Shown: piece by piece, positions 51,368-63,886 of the stretch
How the letters are laid out: every line of letters begins with the position of its first letter
How positions within the stretch are numbered: the first letter of the stretch is position 1
From: Apostichopus japonicus
Lineage: Eukaryota; Echinodermata; Holothuroidea; Aspidochirotida; Stichopodidae
Length of the DNA: 64,000 nucleotides
Direction of reading: 5' to 3'
Assembly (NCBI RefSeq): GCF_037975245.1
Contig: NC_092577.1
Location: 23,214,398 to 23,278,397 of the forward strand
Notes under the pieces: generated by a model
The model's database searches: none
Told to the model about the DNA's origin: nothing
The model's input: only the letters and a program-made list of their open reading frames with translations
Made by a program: the position numbers and the translations under genes

Positions 51368-51532
51368 TTCATTCATTCATTCATTTATTTGTTTTTTCAC
51401 ATAAATATTACAATGTGAATGGAAGTCTTCTGAAAAGCCTATGCTGGCTTAACAAAACAGAAGACTCCCATGAAGAAAAGATAGAAAATAGTGAAAGTAA
51501 TGTTAATAAGAATACATAAACGCTTCAATATG
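51368..51532 (-). mobile_element. LINE 3'-end stub 2 (165 bp)
   Basis: Same truncation point, same tgatca flanks and same host spacer as stub 1; the spacer belongs to gene 51114. It is a copy by array duplication. Confidence 0.92.
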
Positions 51533-53902
51533 TGATCATATATAAAAACAATCGAGTTATTTACTAATATATTTGATTTTCAAATCGCTTTCCTTCTGTC
51601 AAGACACTTTCCTTGTGTCAAGACAATGTAGGCCATTTCAATTTCTCATCGTCGTGGCAACATAGTGTTATCAATTGTGAAAATAGAAGCCTACGGCACC
51701 CAGTATTCCCAGGCGGTCACCCATCCAAGTAGTGACTGCGCTCTACGTTGCTTGACTACGGTGATCGGACGAGAACCGGTATAGTCAACGTGATATGGCC
51801 GTAGACATAACAAGAGGTCAATGTAGGCCATTTCAATTTTTCATCGTCGTGGCAACATAGTGTTATCAATTAGGAAAATAAAAGCCTACGGCACCCAGTA
51901 TTCCCAGGCGGTCACCCATCCAAGTACTGACTGCGCTCTACGTTGCTTGACTTCGGTGATCGGACGAGAACCGGTATAGTCAACGTGATATGGCCGTAGA
52001 CATAACAAGAGGTCAATGAAGGCCATTTGAATTTCTCATCGTCGTGGCAACATAGTGTTATCAATTATGAAAATAAAAGCCTACGGCACCCAGTATTCCC
52101 AGGCGGTCACCCATCCAAGTACTGACTGCGCTCTACGTTGCTTGACTTCGGTGATCGGACGAGAACCGGTATAGTCAACGTGATATGTCCGTAGACATAA
52201 CAAGAGGTCAATGTAGGCCACTTCAATTTTTCATCGTCGTGGCAACATAGTGTTATCAATTAGGAAAATAAAAGCCTACGGCACCCAGTATTCCCAGGCG
52301 GTCACCCATCCAAGTACTGACTGCGCTCTACGTTGCTTGACTTCGGTGATCGGACGAGAACCGGTATAGTCAACGTGATATGTCCGTAGACATAACAAGA
52401 GGTCAATGTAGGCCACTTCAATTTTTCATCGTCGTGGCAACATAGTGTTATCAATTAGGAAAATAAAAGCCTACGGCACCCAGTATTCCCAGGCGGTCAC
52501 CTATCCAAGTACTGACTGCGCTCTACGTTGCTTGACTTACCTGATCGGACGAGAACCGGTATAGTCATCGTGATGTGGCCGTAGACATTCTAGGAGGTGA
52601 AATGTAGGCTACTTGTTTGGTAGGTTATGATGAGTGCACTTAATATATATATTATACATGAATGGATTTAATATATATTATGTTAATCTATATTTTACAT
52701 ATATATGTATAAAATGATCATATATAAAAACAATCGATTTATTTACTAATATATTTGATTTTCAAATCGCTTTCCTTCTGTCAAGACACTTTCCTTGTGG
52801 CAAGACAATGTAGGCCATTTCAATTTCTCATCGTCGTGGCAACATAGTGTTATCAATTGTGAAAATAGAAGCCTACGGCACCCAGTATTCCCAGGCGGTC
52901 ACCCATCCAAGTAGTGACTGCGCTCTACGTTGCTTGACTACGGTGATCGGACGAGAACCGGTATAGTCAACGTGATATGGCCGTAGACATAACAAGAGGT
53001 CAATGTAGGCCATTTCAATTTTTCATCGTCGTGGCAACATAGTGTTATCAATTAGGAAAATAAAAGCCTACGGCACCCAGTATTCCCAGGCGGTCATCCA
53101 TCCAAGTACTGACTGCGCTCTACGTTGCTTGACTTCGGTGATCGGACGAGAACCGGTATAGTCAACGTGATATGGCCGTAGACATAACAAGAGGTCAATG
53201 GAGGCCATTTGAATTTCTCATCGTCGTGGCAACATAGTGTTATCAATTAGGAAAATAAAAGCCTACGGCACCCAGTATTCCCAGGCGGTCACCCATCCAA
53301 GCACTGACTGCGCTCTACGTTGCTTGACTTCGGTGATCGGACGAGAACCGGTATAGTCAACGTGATATGTCCGTAGACATAACAAGAGGTCAATGTAGGC
53401 CACTTCAATTTTTCATCGTCGTGGCAACATAGTGTTATCAATTAGGAAAATAAAAGCCTACGGCACCCAGTATTCCCAGGCGGTCACCCATCCAAGTACT
53501 GACTGCGCTCTACGTTGCTTGACTTCGGTGATCGGACGAGAACCGGTATAGTCAACGTGATATGGCCGTAGACATAACAACAGGTCAATGAAGGCCATTT
53601 CAATTTTTCATCGTCGTGGCAACATAGTGTTATCAATGAGGAAAATAAAAGCCTACGGCACCCAGTATTCCCAGGCGGTCACCCATCCAAGTACTGACTG
53701 CGCTCTACGTTGCTTGACTTACCTGATCGGACGAGAACCGGTATAGTCATCGTGATGTGGCCGTAGACATTCTAGGAGGTGAAATGTAGGCTACTTGTTT
53801 GGTAGGTTATGACGAGTGCACTTAATATATATATTATACATGAATGGATTTAATATATATTATGTTAATCTATATTTTACATATATATGTATAAAATGAT
53901 CA

Positions 53903-54063
53903 TTCATTCATTCATTTATTTGTTTTTTCACATAAATATTACAATGTGAATGGAAGTCTTCTGAAAAGCCTATGCTGGCTTAACAAAACAGAAGACTCCC
54001 ATGAAGAAAAGATAGAAAATAGTGAAAGTAATGTTAATAAGAATACATAAACGCTTCAATATG
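53903..54063 (-). mobile_element. LINE 3'-end stub 3 (161 bp, shorter tail)
   Basis: Identical to the others except for one fewer attc in the tail; flanked by tgatca (53897-53902, 54064-54069) in the spacer of gene 53649, where tgacgag replaces tgatgag. Confidence 0.92.
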
Positions 54064-54619
54064 TGATCATATATAAAAACAATCGAGTTATTTACTAATA
54101 TATTTGATTTTCAAATCGCTTTCCTTCTGTCAAGACACTTTCCTTGTGTCAAGACAATGTAGGCCATTTCAATTTCTCATCGTCGTGGCAACATAGTGTT
54201 ATCAATTGTGAAAATAGAAGCCTACGGCACCCAGTATTCCCAGGCGGTCACCCATCCAAGTACCGACTGCGCTCTACGTTGCTTGACTTACCTGATCGGA
54301 CGAGAACCGGTATAGTCATCGTGATGTGGCCGTAGACATTCTAGGAGGTGAAATGTAGGCTACTTGTTTGGTAGGTTATGATGAGTGCACTTAATATATA
54401 TATTATACATGAATGGATTTAATATATATTATGTTAATCTATATTTTACATATATATGTATAAAATGATCATATATAAAAACAATCGAGTTATTTACTAA
54501 TATATTTGATTTTCAAATCGCTTTCCTTCTGTCAAGACACTTTCCTTGTGGCAAGACAATGTAGGCCATTTCAATTTCTCATCGTCGTGGCAACATAGTG
54601 TTATCAATTGTGAAAATAA

Positions 54620-57600
54620 AAGCCTACGGCACCCAGTATTCCCAGGCGGTCACCCATCCAAGTACTGACTGCGCTCTACGTTGCTTGACTTCGGTGATCG
54701 GACGAGAACCGGTATAGTCAACGTGATATGGCCGTAGACATAACAAGAGGTCAATGTAGGCCATTTCAATTTTTCATCGTCGTGGCAACATAGTGTTATC
54801 AATTAGGAAAATAAAAGCCTACGGCACCCAGTAATCCCAGGCGGTCACCCATCCAAGTACTGACTGCGCTCTACCTTGCTTGACTTCGGTGATCGGACGA
54901 GAACCGGTATAGTCAACGTGATATGGCCGTAGACATAACAACAGGTCAATGGAGGCCATTTGAATTTCTCATCGTCGTGGCAACATAGTGTTATCAATTG
55001 TGAAAATAAAAGCCTACGGCACCCAGTATTCCCAGGCGGTCATCCATCCAAGTACTGACTGCGCTCTACGTTGCTTGACTTCGGTGATCGGACGAGAACC
55101 GGTATAGTCAACGTGATGTGGCCGTAGACATAACAACAGGTCAATGAAGGCCATTTGAATTTTTCATCGTCGTGGCAACATAGTGTTATCAATTAGGAAA
55201 ATAAAAGCCTACGGCACCCAGTATTCCCAGGCGGTCACCCATCCAAGTACTGACTGCGCTCTACGTTGCTTGACTTCGGTGATCGGACGAGAACCGGTAT
55301 AGTCAACGTGATATGGCCGTAGACATAACAACAGGTCAATGAAGGCCATTTCAATTTTTCATCGTCGTGGCAACATAGTGTTATCAATTAGGAAAATAAA
55401 AGCCTACGGCACCCAGTATTCCCAGGCGGTCACCCATCCAAGTACTGACTGCGCTCTACGTTGCTTGACTTACCTGATCGGACGAGAACCGGTATAGTCA
55501 TCGTGATGTGGCCGTAGACATTCTAGGAGGTGAAATGTAGGCTACTTGTTTGGTAGGTTATGATGAGTGCACTTAATATATATATTATACATGAATGGAT
55601 TTAATATATATTATGTTAATCTATATTTTACATATATATGTATAAAATGATCATTCATTCATTCATTCATTTATTTGTTTTTTCACATAAATATTACAAT
55701 GTGAATGGAAGTCTTCTGAAAAGCCTATGCTGGCTTAACAAAACAGAAGACTCCCATGAAGAAAAGATAGAAAATAGTGAAAGTAATGTTAATAAGAATA
55801 CATAAACGCTTCAATATGTGATCATATATAAAAACAATCGAGTTATTTACTAATATATTTGATTTTCAAATCGCTTTCCTTCTGTCAAGACACTTTCCTT
55901 GTGTCAAGACAATGTAGGCCATTTCAATTTCTCATCGTCGTGGCAACATAGTGTTATCAATTGTGAAAATAGAAGCCTACGGCACCCAGTATTCCCAGGC
56001 GGTCACCCATCCAAGTAGTGACTGCGCTCTACGTTGCTTGACTACGGTGATCGGACGAGAACCGGTATAGTCAACGTGATATGGCCGTAGACATAACAAG
56101 AGGTCAATGTAGGCCATTTCAATTTTTCATCGTCGTGGCAACATAGTGTTATCAATTAGGAAAATAAAAGCCTACGGCACCCAGTATTCCCAGGCGGTCA
56201 CCCATCCAAGTACTGACTGCGCTCTACGTTGCTTGACTTCGGTGATCGGACGAGAACCGGTATAGTCAACGTGATATGGCCGTAGACATAACAAGAGGTC
56301 AATGAAGGCCATTTGAATTTCTCATCGTCGTGGCAACATAGTGTTATCAATTATGAAAATAAAAGCCTACGGCACCCAGTATTCCCAGGCGGTCACCCAT
56401 CCAAGTACTGACTGCGCTCTACGTTGCTTGACTTCGGTGATCGGACGAGAACCGGTATAGTCAACGTGATATGTCCGTAGACATAACAAGAGGTCAATGT
56501 AGGCCACTTCAATTTTTCATCGTCGTGGCAACATAGTGTTATCAATTAGGAAAATAAAAGCCTACGGCACCCAGTATTCCCAGGCGGTCACCCATCCAAG
56601 TACTGACTGCGCTCTACGTTGCTTGACTTCGGTGATCGGACGAGAACCGGTATAGTCAACGTGATATGTCCGTAGACATAACAAGAGGTCAATGTAGGCC
56701 ACTTCAATTTTTCATCGTCGTGGCAACATAGTGTTATCAATTAGGAAAATAAAAGCCTACGGCACCCAGTATTCCCAGGCGGTCACCTATCCAAGTACTG
56801 ACTGCGCTCTACGTTGCTTGACTTACCTGATCGGACGAGAACCGGTATAGTCATCGTGATGTGGCCGTAGACATTCTAGGAGGTGAAATGTAGGCTACTT
56901 GTTTGGTAGGTTATGATGAGTGCACTTAATATATATATTATACATGAATGGATTTAATATATATTATGTTAATCTATATTTTACATATATATGTATAAAA
57001 TGATCATATATAAAAACAATCGATTTATTTACTAATATATTTGATTTTCAAATCGCTTTCCTTCTGTCAAGACACTTTCCTTGTGGCAAGACAATGTAGG
57101 CCATTTCAATTTCTCATCGTCGTGGCAACATAGTGTTATCAATTGTGAAAATAGAAGCCTACGGCACCCAGTATTCCCAGGCGGTCACCCATCCAAGTAG
57201 TGACTGCGCTCTACGTTGCTTGACTACGGTGATCGGACGAGAACCGGTATAGTCAACGTGATATGGCCGTAGACATAACAAGAGGTCAATGTAGGCCATT
57301 TCAATTTTTCATCGTCGTGGCAACATAGTGTTATCAATTAGGAAAATAAAAGCCTACGGCACCCAGTATTCCCAGGCGGTCATCCATCCAAGTACTGACT
57401 GCGCTCTACGTTGCTTGACTTCGGTGATCGGACGAGAACCGGTATAGTCAACGTGATATGGCCGTAGACATAACAAGAGGTCAATGGAGGCCATTTGAAT
57501 TTCTCATCGTCGTGGCAACATAGTGTTATCAATTAGGAAAATAAAAGCCTACGGCACCCAGTATTCCCAGGCGGTCACCCATCCAAGCACTGACTGCGCT

Positions 57601-58054
57601 CTACGTTGCTTGACTTCGGTGATCGGACGAGAACCGGTATAGTCAACGTGATATGTCCGTAGACATAACAAGAGGTCAATGTAGGCCACTTCAATTTTTC
57701 ATCGTCGTGGCAACATAGTGTTATCAATTAGGAAAATAAAAGCCTACGGCACCCAGTATTCCCAGGCGGTCACCCATCCAAGTACTGACTGCGCTCTACG
57801 TTGCTTGACTTCGGTGATCGGACGAGAACCGGTATAGTCAACGTGATATGGCCGTAGACATAACAACAGGTCAATGAAGGCCATTTCAATTTTTCATCGT
57901 CGTGGCAACATAGTGTTATCAATGAGGAAAATAAAAGCCTACGGCACCCAGTATTCCCAGGCGGTCACCCATCCAAGTACTGACTGCGCTCTACGTTGCT
58001 TGACTTACCTGATCGGACGAGAACCGGTATAGTCATCGTGATGTGGCCGTAGAC
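54620..58054 (-). rRNA. 5S rRNA genes, block 15 (15 genes, second 4286-bp repeat)
   Basis: Left coordinates: 54620, 54815, 55010, 55205, 55400, 55973, 56168, 56363, 56558, 56753, 57155, 57350, 57545, 57740, 57935. Each lies exactly 4286 bp right of its counterpart in block 14. Variant A-box genes are 55400, 56753 and 57935; the flanks of 55400 and 57935 hold LINE stubs. One difference is 55205, which has the normal A-box where 50919 has C53G. Confidence 0.95.
55654..55818 (-). mobile_element. LINE 3'-end stub 4 (165 bp)
   Basis: In the spacer of gene 55400, exactly 4286 bp right of stub 2. Confidence 0.92.
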
Positions 58055-58188
58055 ATTCTAGGAGGTGAAATGTAGGCTACTTGTTTGGTAGGTTATGACG
58101 AGTGCACTTAATATATATATTATACATGAATGGATTTAATATATATTATGTTAATCTATATTTTACATATATATGTATAAAATGATCA

Positions 58189-58349
58189 TTCATTCATTCA
58201 TTTATTTGTTTTTTCACATAAATATTACAATGTGAATGGAAGTCTTCTGAAAAGCCTATGCTGGCTTAACAAAACAGAAGACTCCCATGAAGAAAAGATA
58301 GAAAATAGTGAAAGTAATGTTAATAAGAATACATAAACGCTTCAATATG
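58189..58349 (-). mobile_element. LINE 3'-end stub 5 (161 bp, shorter tail)
   Basis: In the spacer of gene 57935, exactly 4286 bp right of stub 3, sharing its shortened tail and the tgacgag change. Confidence 0.92.
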
Positions 58350-58503
58350 TGATCATATATAAAAACAATCGAGTTATTTACTAATATATTTGATTTTCAA
58401 ATCGCTTTCCTTCTGTCAAGACACTTTCCTTGTGGCAAGACAATGTAGGCCATTTCAATTTCTCATCGTCGTGGCAACATAGTGTTATCAATTGTGAAAA
58501 TAA

Positions 58504-60176
58504 AAGCCTACGGCACCCAGTATTCCCAGGCGGTCACCCATCCAAGTACTGACTGCGCTCTACGTTGCTTAACTTCGGTGATCGGACGAGAACCGGTATA
58601 TTCAACGTGATATGGCCGTAGACATAACAAGAGCTCAATGCAGGCCATTTGAATTTTTCATCGTCGTGGCAACATAGTGTTATCAATTAGGAAAATAAAA
58701 GCCTACGGCACCCAGTATTCCCAGGCGGTCACCCATCCAAGTAATGACTGCGCTCTACGTTGCTTGACTTCGGTGATCGGACGAGAACCGGTATAGTCAA
58801 CGTGATATGGCCGTAGACATAACAAGAGGTCAATGTAGGCCATTTGAATTTTTCATCGTCGTGGCAACATAGTGTTATCAATTAGGAAAATAAAAGCCTA
58901 CGGCACCCAGTATTCCCAGGCGGTCACCCATCCAAGTACTGACTGCGCTCTACCTTGCTTGACTTCGGTGATCGGACGAGAACCGGTATAGTCAACGTGA
59001 TATGGCCGTAGACATAACAAGAGGTCAATGGAGGCCATTTGAATTTCTCATCGTCGTGGCAACATAGTGTTATCAATTGTGAAAATAAAAGCCTACGGCA
59101 CCCAGTATTCCCAGGCGGTCATCCATCCAAGTACTGACTGCGCTCTACGTTGCTTGACTTCGGTGATCGGACGAGAACCGGTATAGTCAACGTGATGTGG
59201 CCGTAGACATTACAAGAGGTGAAATGCAGGCTACTTGTGTGGTAGGTTATGATGAGTGGATTTAATATATATATTATACATGAATGGATTTAATATATAT
59301 TATGTTAATCTATATTTTACATATATATGTAGAAAATTCTAATACATAAAAACAAAGTAGTTATTTATTAATATATTCGATTTTGAAATCGCTTTCCTTG
59401 TGGCAAGACAATGTAGGCCATTTCAATTTCTCATCGTCGTGGCAACATAGTGTTATCAATTAGGAAAATAAAAGCCTACGGCACCCAGTATTTCCAGGCG
59501 GTCACCCATCCAAGTACTGACTGCGCTCTACGTTGCTTTACTTCGGTGATCGGACGAGAACCGGTATAGTCAACGTGATAGGGCCGTAGACATAACAACA
59601 GGTCAATGTAGGCCATTTCAATTTCTCATCGTCGTGGCAACATAGTGTTATCAATTGTGAAAATAAAAGCCTACGGCACCCAGTATTCCCAGGCGGTCAC
59701 CCATCCAAGTACTGACTGCGCTCTACTAGGCTTGACTTCGGTGATCGGACGAGAACCGGTATAGTCAACGTGATATGGCCGTAGACATAACAAGAGGTCA
59801 ATGTAGGCCATTTCACTTTCTCATCCGCGTGGCAACATAGTGTTATCAATTAGGAAAATAAAAGCCTACGACACCCAGTATTCCCAGGCAGTCACCCATC
59901 CAAGTACTGACTGCGCTCTACGTTGCTTGACTTCGGTGATCGGACGAGAACCGGTATAGTCAACGTGATATGGCCGTAGACATAACAAGAGGTCAATGAA
60001 GGCCATTTCAATTTTTCATCGTCGTGGCAACATAGTGTTATCAATTAGGAAAATAAAAGCCTACGGCACCCAGTATTCCCAGGCGGTCACCCATCCAAGT
60101 ACTGACTGCGCTCTACGTTGCTTGACTTACCTGATCGGACGAGAACCGGTATAGTCATCGTGATGTGGCCGTAGAC
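58504..60176 (-). rRNA. 5S rRNA genes, block 16 (8 genes, unusually divergent)
   Basis: Left coordinates: 58504, 58699, 58894, 59089, 59472, 59667, 59862, 60057. This stretch has more private changes than any other. Gene 59667 has nt 58-60 AAC replaced (tag for gtt on the plus strand), removing three helix II pairs. Gene 59472 has tttactt and gataggg. Gene 59862 has ggcagtc. Gene 58504 has tattcaac. Gene 60057 is a variant A-box gene with a LINE stub in its flank. Confidence 0.94.
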
Positions 60177-60310
60177 ATTCTAGGAGGTGAAATGTAAGCT
60201 ACTTGTTTGGTAGGTTATGATGAGTGCACTTAATATATATATTATACATGAATGGATTTAATATATATTATGTTAATCTATATTTTACATATATATGTAT
60301 AAAATGATCA

Positions 60311-60475
60311 TTCATTCATTCATTCATTTATTTGTTTTTTCACATAAATATTACAATGTGAATGGAAGTCTTCTGAAAAGCCTATGCTGGCTTAACAAAA
60401 CAGAAGACTCCCATGAAGAAAAGATAGAAAATAGTGAAAGTAATGTTAATAAGAATACATAAACGCTTCAATATG
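60311..60475 (-). mobile_element. LINE 3'-end stub 6 (165 bp)
   Basis: In the spacer of gene 60057, flanked by tgatca (60305-60310, 60476-60481). The host spacer has gtaagctac for gtaggctac, a private change. Confidence 0.92.
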
Positions 60476-60629
60476 TGATCATATATAAAAACAATCGAGT
60501 TATTTACTAATATATTTGATTTTCAAATCGCTTTCCTTCTGTCAAGACACTTTCCTTGTGGCAAGACAATGTAGGCCATTTCAATTTCTCATCGTCGTGG
60601 CAACATAGTGTTATCAATTGTGAAAATAA

Positions 60630-63600
60630 AAGCCTATGGCACCCAGTATTCCCAGGCGGTCACCCATCCAAGTACTGACTGCGCTCTACGTTGCTTGACT
60701 TCGGTGATCGGACGAGAACCGGTATAGTCAACGTGATATGGCCGTAGACATAACAAGAGGTCAATGTAGGCCATTTGAATTTTTCATCGTCGTGGCAACA
60801 TAGTGTTATCAATTAGGAAAATAAAAGCCTACGGCACCCAGTATTCCCAGGCGGTCACCCATCCAAGTACTGACTGCGCTCTACGTTGCTTGACTTCGGT
60901 GATCGGACGAGAACCGGTATAGTCAACGTGATATGGCCGTAGACATAACAAGAGGTCAATGTAGGCCATTTGAATTTTTCATCGTCTTGGCAACATAGTG
61001 TTATCAATTATGAAAATAAAAGCCTACGGCACCCAGTATTCCCAGGCGGTCACCCATCCAAGTACTGACTGCGCTCTACGTTGCTTGACTTCGGTGATCG
61101 GACGAGAACCGGTATAGTCAACGTGATATGGCCGTAGACATAACAAGAGGTCAATGGAGGCCATTTGAATTTCTCATCGTCGTGGCAACATAGTGTTATC
61201 AATTGTGAAAATAAAAGCCTACGGCACCCAGTATTCCCAGGCGGTCATCCATCCAAGTACTGACTGCGCTCTACGTTGCTTGACTTCGGTGATCGGACGA
61301 GAACCGGTATAGTCAACGTGATATGGCCGTAGACATAACAAGAGGTCAATGGAGGCCATTTGAATTTCTCATCGTCGTGGCAACATAGTGTTATCAATTG
61401 TGAAAATAAAAGCCTACGGCACCCAGTATTCCCAGGCGGTCATCCATCCAAGTACTGACTGCGCTCTACGTTGCTTGACTTCGGTGATCGGACGAGAACC
61501 GGTATAGTCAACGTGATGTGGCCGTAGACATTACAAGAGGTGAAATGCAGGCTACTTGTGTGGTAGGTTATGATGAGTGGATTTAATATATATATTATAC
61601 ATGAATGGATTTAATATATATTATGTTAATCTAAATTTTACATATATATGTAGAAAATTCTAATACATAAAAACAAAGTAGTTATTTATTAATATATTCG
61701 ATTTTCAAATCGCTTTCCTTCTGTCAAGACACTTTCCTTGTGGCAAGACAATGTAGGCCATTTCAATTTCTCATCGTCGTGGCAACATAGTGTTATCAAT
61801 TCTGAAAATAAAAGCCTACGGCACCCAGTATTCCCAGGCGGTCACCCATCCAAGTACTGACTGCGCTCTACGTTGCTTGACTTCGGTGATCGGACGAGAA
61901 CCGGTATAGTCAACGTGATATGGCCGTAGACATAACAAGAGCTCAATGCAGGCCATTTGAATTTTTCATCGTCGTGGCAACATAGTGTTATCAATTAGGA
62001 AAATAAAAGCCTACGGCACCCAGTATTCCCAGGCGGTCATCCATCCAAGTACTGACTGCGCTCTACGTTGCTTGACTTCGGTGATCGGACGAGAACCGGT
62101 ATAGTCAACGTGATATGGCCGTAGACATAACAAGAGGTCAATGTAGGCCATTTGAATTTTTCATCGTCTTGGCAACATAGTGTTATCAATTATGAAAATA
62201 AAAGCCTACGGCACCCAGTATTCCCAGGCGGTCACCCATCCAAGTACTGACTGCGCTCTACGTTGCTTGACTTCGGTGATCGGACGAGAACCGGTATAGT
62301 CAACGTGATATGGCCGTAGACATAACAAGAGGTCAATGGAGGCCATTTCAATTTCTCATCGTCGTGGCAACATAGTGTTATCAATTGTGAAAATAAAAGC
62401 CTACGGCACCCAGTATTCCCAGGCGGTCATCCATCCAAGTACTGACTGCGCTCTACGTTGCTTGACTTCGGTGATCGGACGAGAACCGGTATAGTCAACG
62501 TGATGTGGCCGTAGACATTACAAGAGGTGAAATGCAGGCTACTTGTGTGGTAGGTTATGATGAGTGGATTTAATATATATATTATACATGAATGGATTTA
62601 ATATATATTATGTTAATCTAAATTTTACATATATATGTAGAAAATTCTAATACATAAAAACAAAGTAGTTATTTATTAATATATTCGATTTTCAAATCGC
62701 TTTCCTTCTGTCAAGACACTTTCCTTGTGGCAAGACAATGTAGGCCATTTCAATTTCTCATCGTCGTGGCAACATAGTGTTATCAATTCTGAAAATAAAA
62801 GCCTACGGCACCCAGTATTCCCAGGCGGTCACCCATCCAAGTACTGACTGCGCTCTACGTTGCTTGACTTCGGTGATCGGACGAGAACCGGTATAGTCAA
62901 CGTGATATGGCCGTAGACATAACAAGAGCTCAATGCAGGCCATTTGAATTTTTCATCGTCGTGGCAACATAGTGTTATCAATTAGGAAAATAAAAGCCTA
63001 CGGCACCCAGTATTCCCAGGCGGTCATCCATCCAAGTACTGACTGCGCTCTACGTTGCTTGACTTCGGTGATCGGACGAGAACCGGTATAGTCAACGTGA
63101 TGTGGCCGTAGACATTACAAGAGGTGAAATGCAGGCTACTTGTGTGGTAGGTTATGATGAGTGGATTTAATATATATATTATACATGAATGGATTTAATA
63201 TATATTATGTTAATCTAAATTTTACATATATATGTAGAAAATTCTAATACATAAAAACAAAGTAGTTATTTATTAATATATTCGATTTTCAAATCGCTTT
63301 CCTTGTGGCAAGACAATGTAGGCCATTTGAATTTCTCATCGTCGTGGCAACATAGTGTTATCAATTAGGAAAATAAAAGCCTACGGCACCCAGTATTTCC
63401 AGGCGGTCACCCATCCAAGTACTGACTGCGCTCTACGTTGCTTGACTTCGGTGATCGGACGAGAACCGGTATAGTCAACGTGATATGGCCGTAGACATAA
63501 CAAGAGGTCAATGGAGGCCATTTGAATTTCTCATCGTCGTGGCAACATAGTGTTATCAATTAGGAAAATAAAAGCCTACGGCACCCAGTATTCCCAGGCG

Positions 63601-63886
63601 GTCACCCATCCAAGTACTGACTGCGCTCTACGTTGCTTGACTTCGGTGATCGGACGAGAACCGGTATAGTCAACGTGATATGGCCGTAGACATAACAAGA
63701 GGTCAATGAAGGCCATTTGAATTTTTCATCGTCGTGGCAACATAGTGTTATCAATTAGGAAAATAAAAGCCTACGGCACCCAGTATTCCCAGATGGTCAC
63801 CCATCCAAGTACTGACTGCGCTCTACGTTGCTTGACTTCGGTGATCGGACGAGAACCGGTATAGTCATCGTGATGTGGCCGTAGAC
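60630..63886 (-). rRNA. 5S rRNA genes, block 17 (14 genes, to the window end)
   Basis: Left coordinates: 60630, 60825, 61020, 61215, 61410, 61812, 62007, 62202, 62397, 62799, 62994, 63377, 63572, 63767. Genes 61410 and 62397 have a 402-bp unit that combines the normal gene and 383-type flank with the 19-bp duplication of the variant flank. Gene 63767 has a normal A-box with T19A, T12C and the variant-type flank, and reads agatggtc in place of aggcggtc. Confidence 0.95.

Larger units (their letters stand above)
50334..54337 (-). rRNA. 5S rRNA genes, block 14 (16 genes, one 4286-bp repeat)
   Basis: Left coordinates: 50334, 50529, 50724, 50919, 51114, 51687, 51882, 52077, 52272, 52467, 52869, 53064, 53259, 53454, 53649, 54218. 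Variant A-box genes are 51114, 52467, 53649 and 54218; the flanks of 51114 and 53649 hold LINE stubs. Genes 51687, 52869 and 54218 have an interrupted first T-run at the 3' end (agaagcc). Confidence 0.95.
50334..58503. repeat. 4286-bp higher-order repeat with LINE stubs
   Basis: 50334-54619 holds sixteen genes and two LINE stubs. Genes at 54620 to 57935 follow at exactly 4286 bp with the same unit lengths, stubs and private alleles. The last unit differs (54218 is a variant A-box gene, 58504 is not). A partial earlier copy spans about 45637-48171 (offset 4697 bp), sharing the first stub. Confidence 0.92.
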
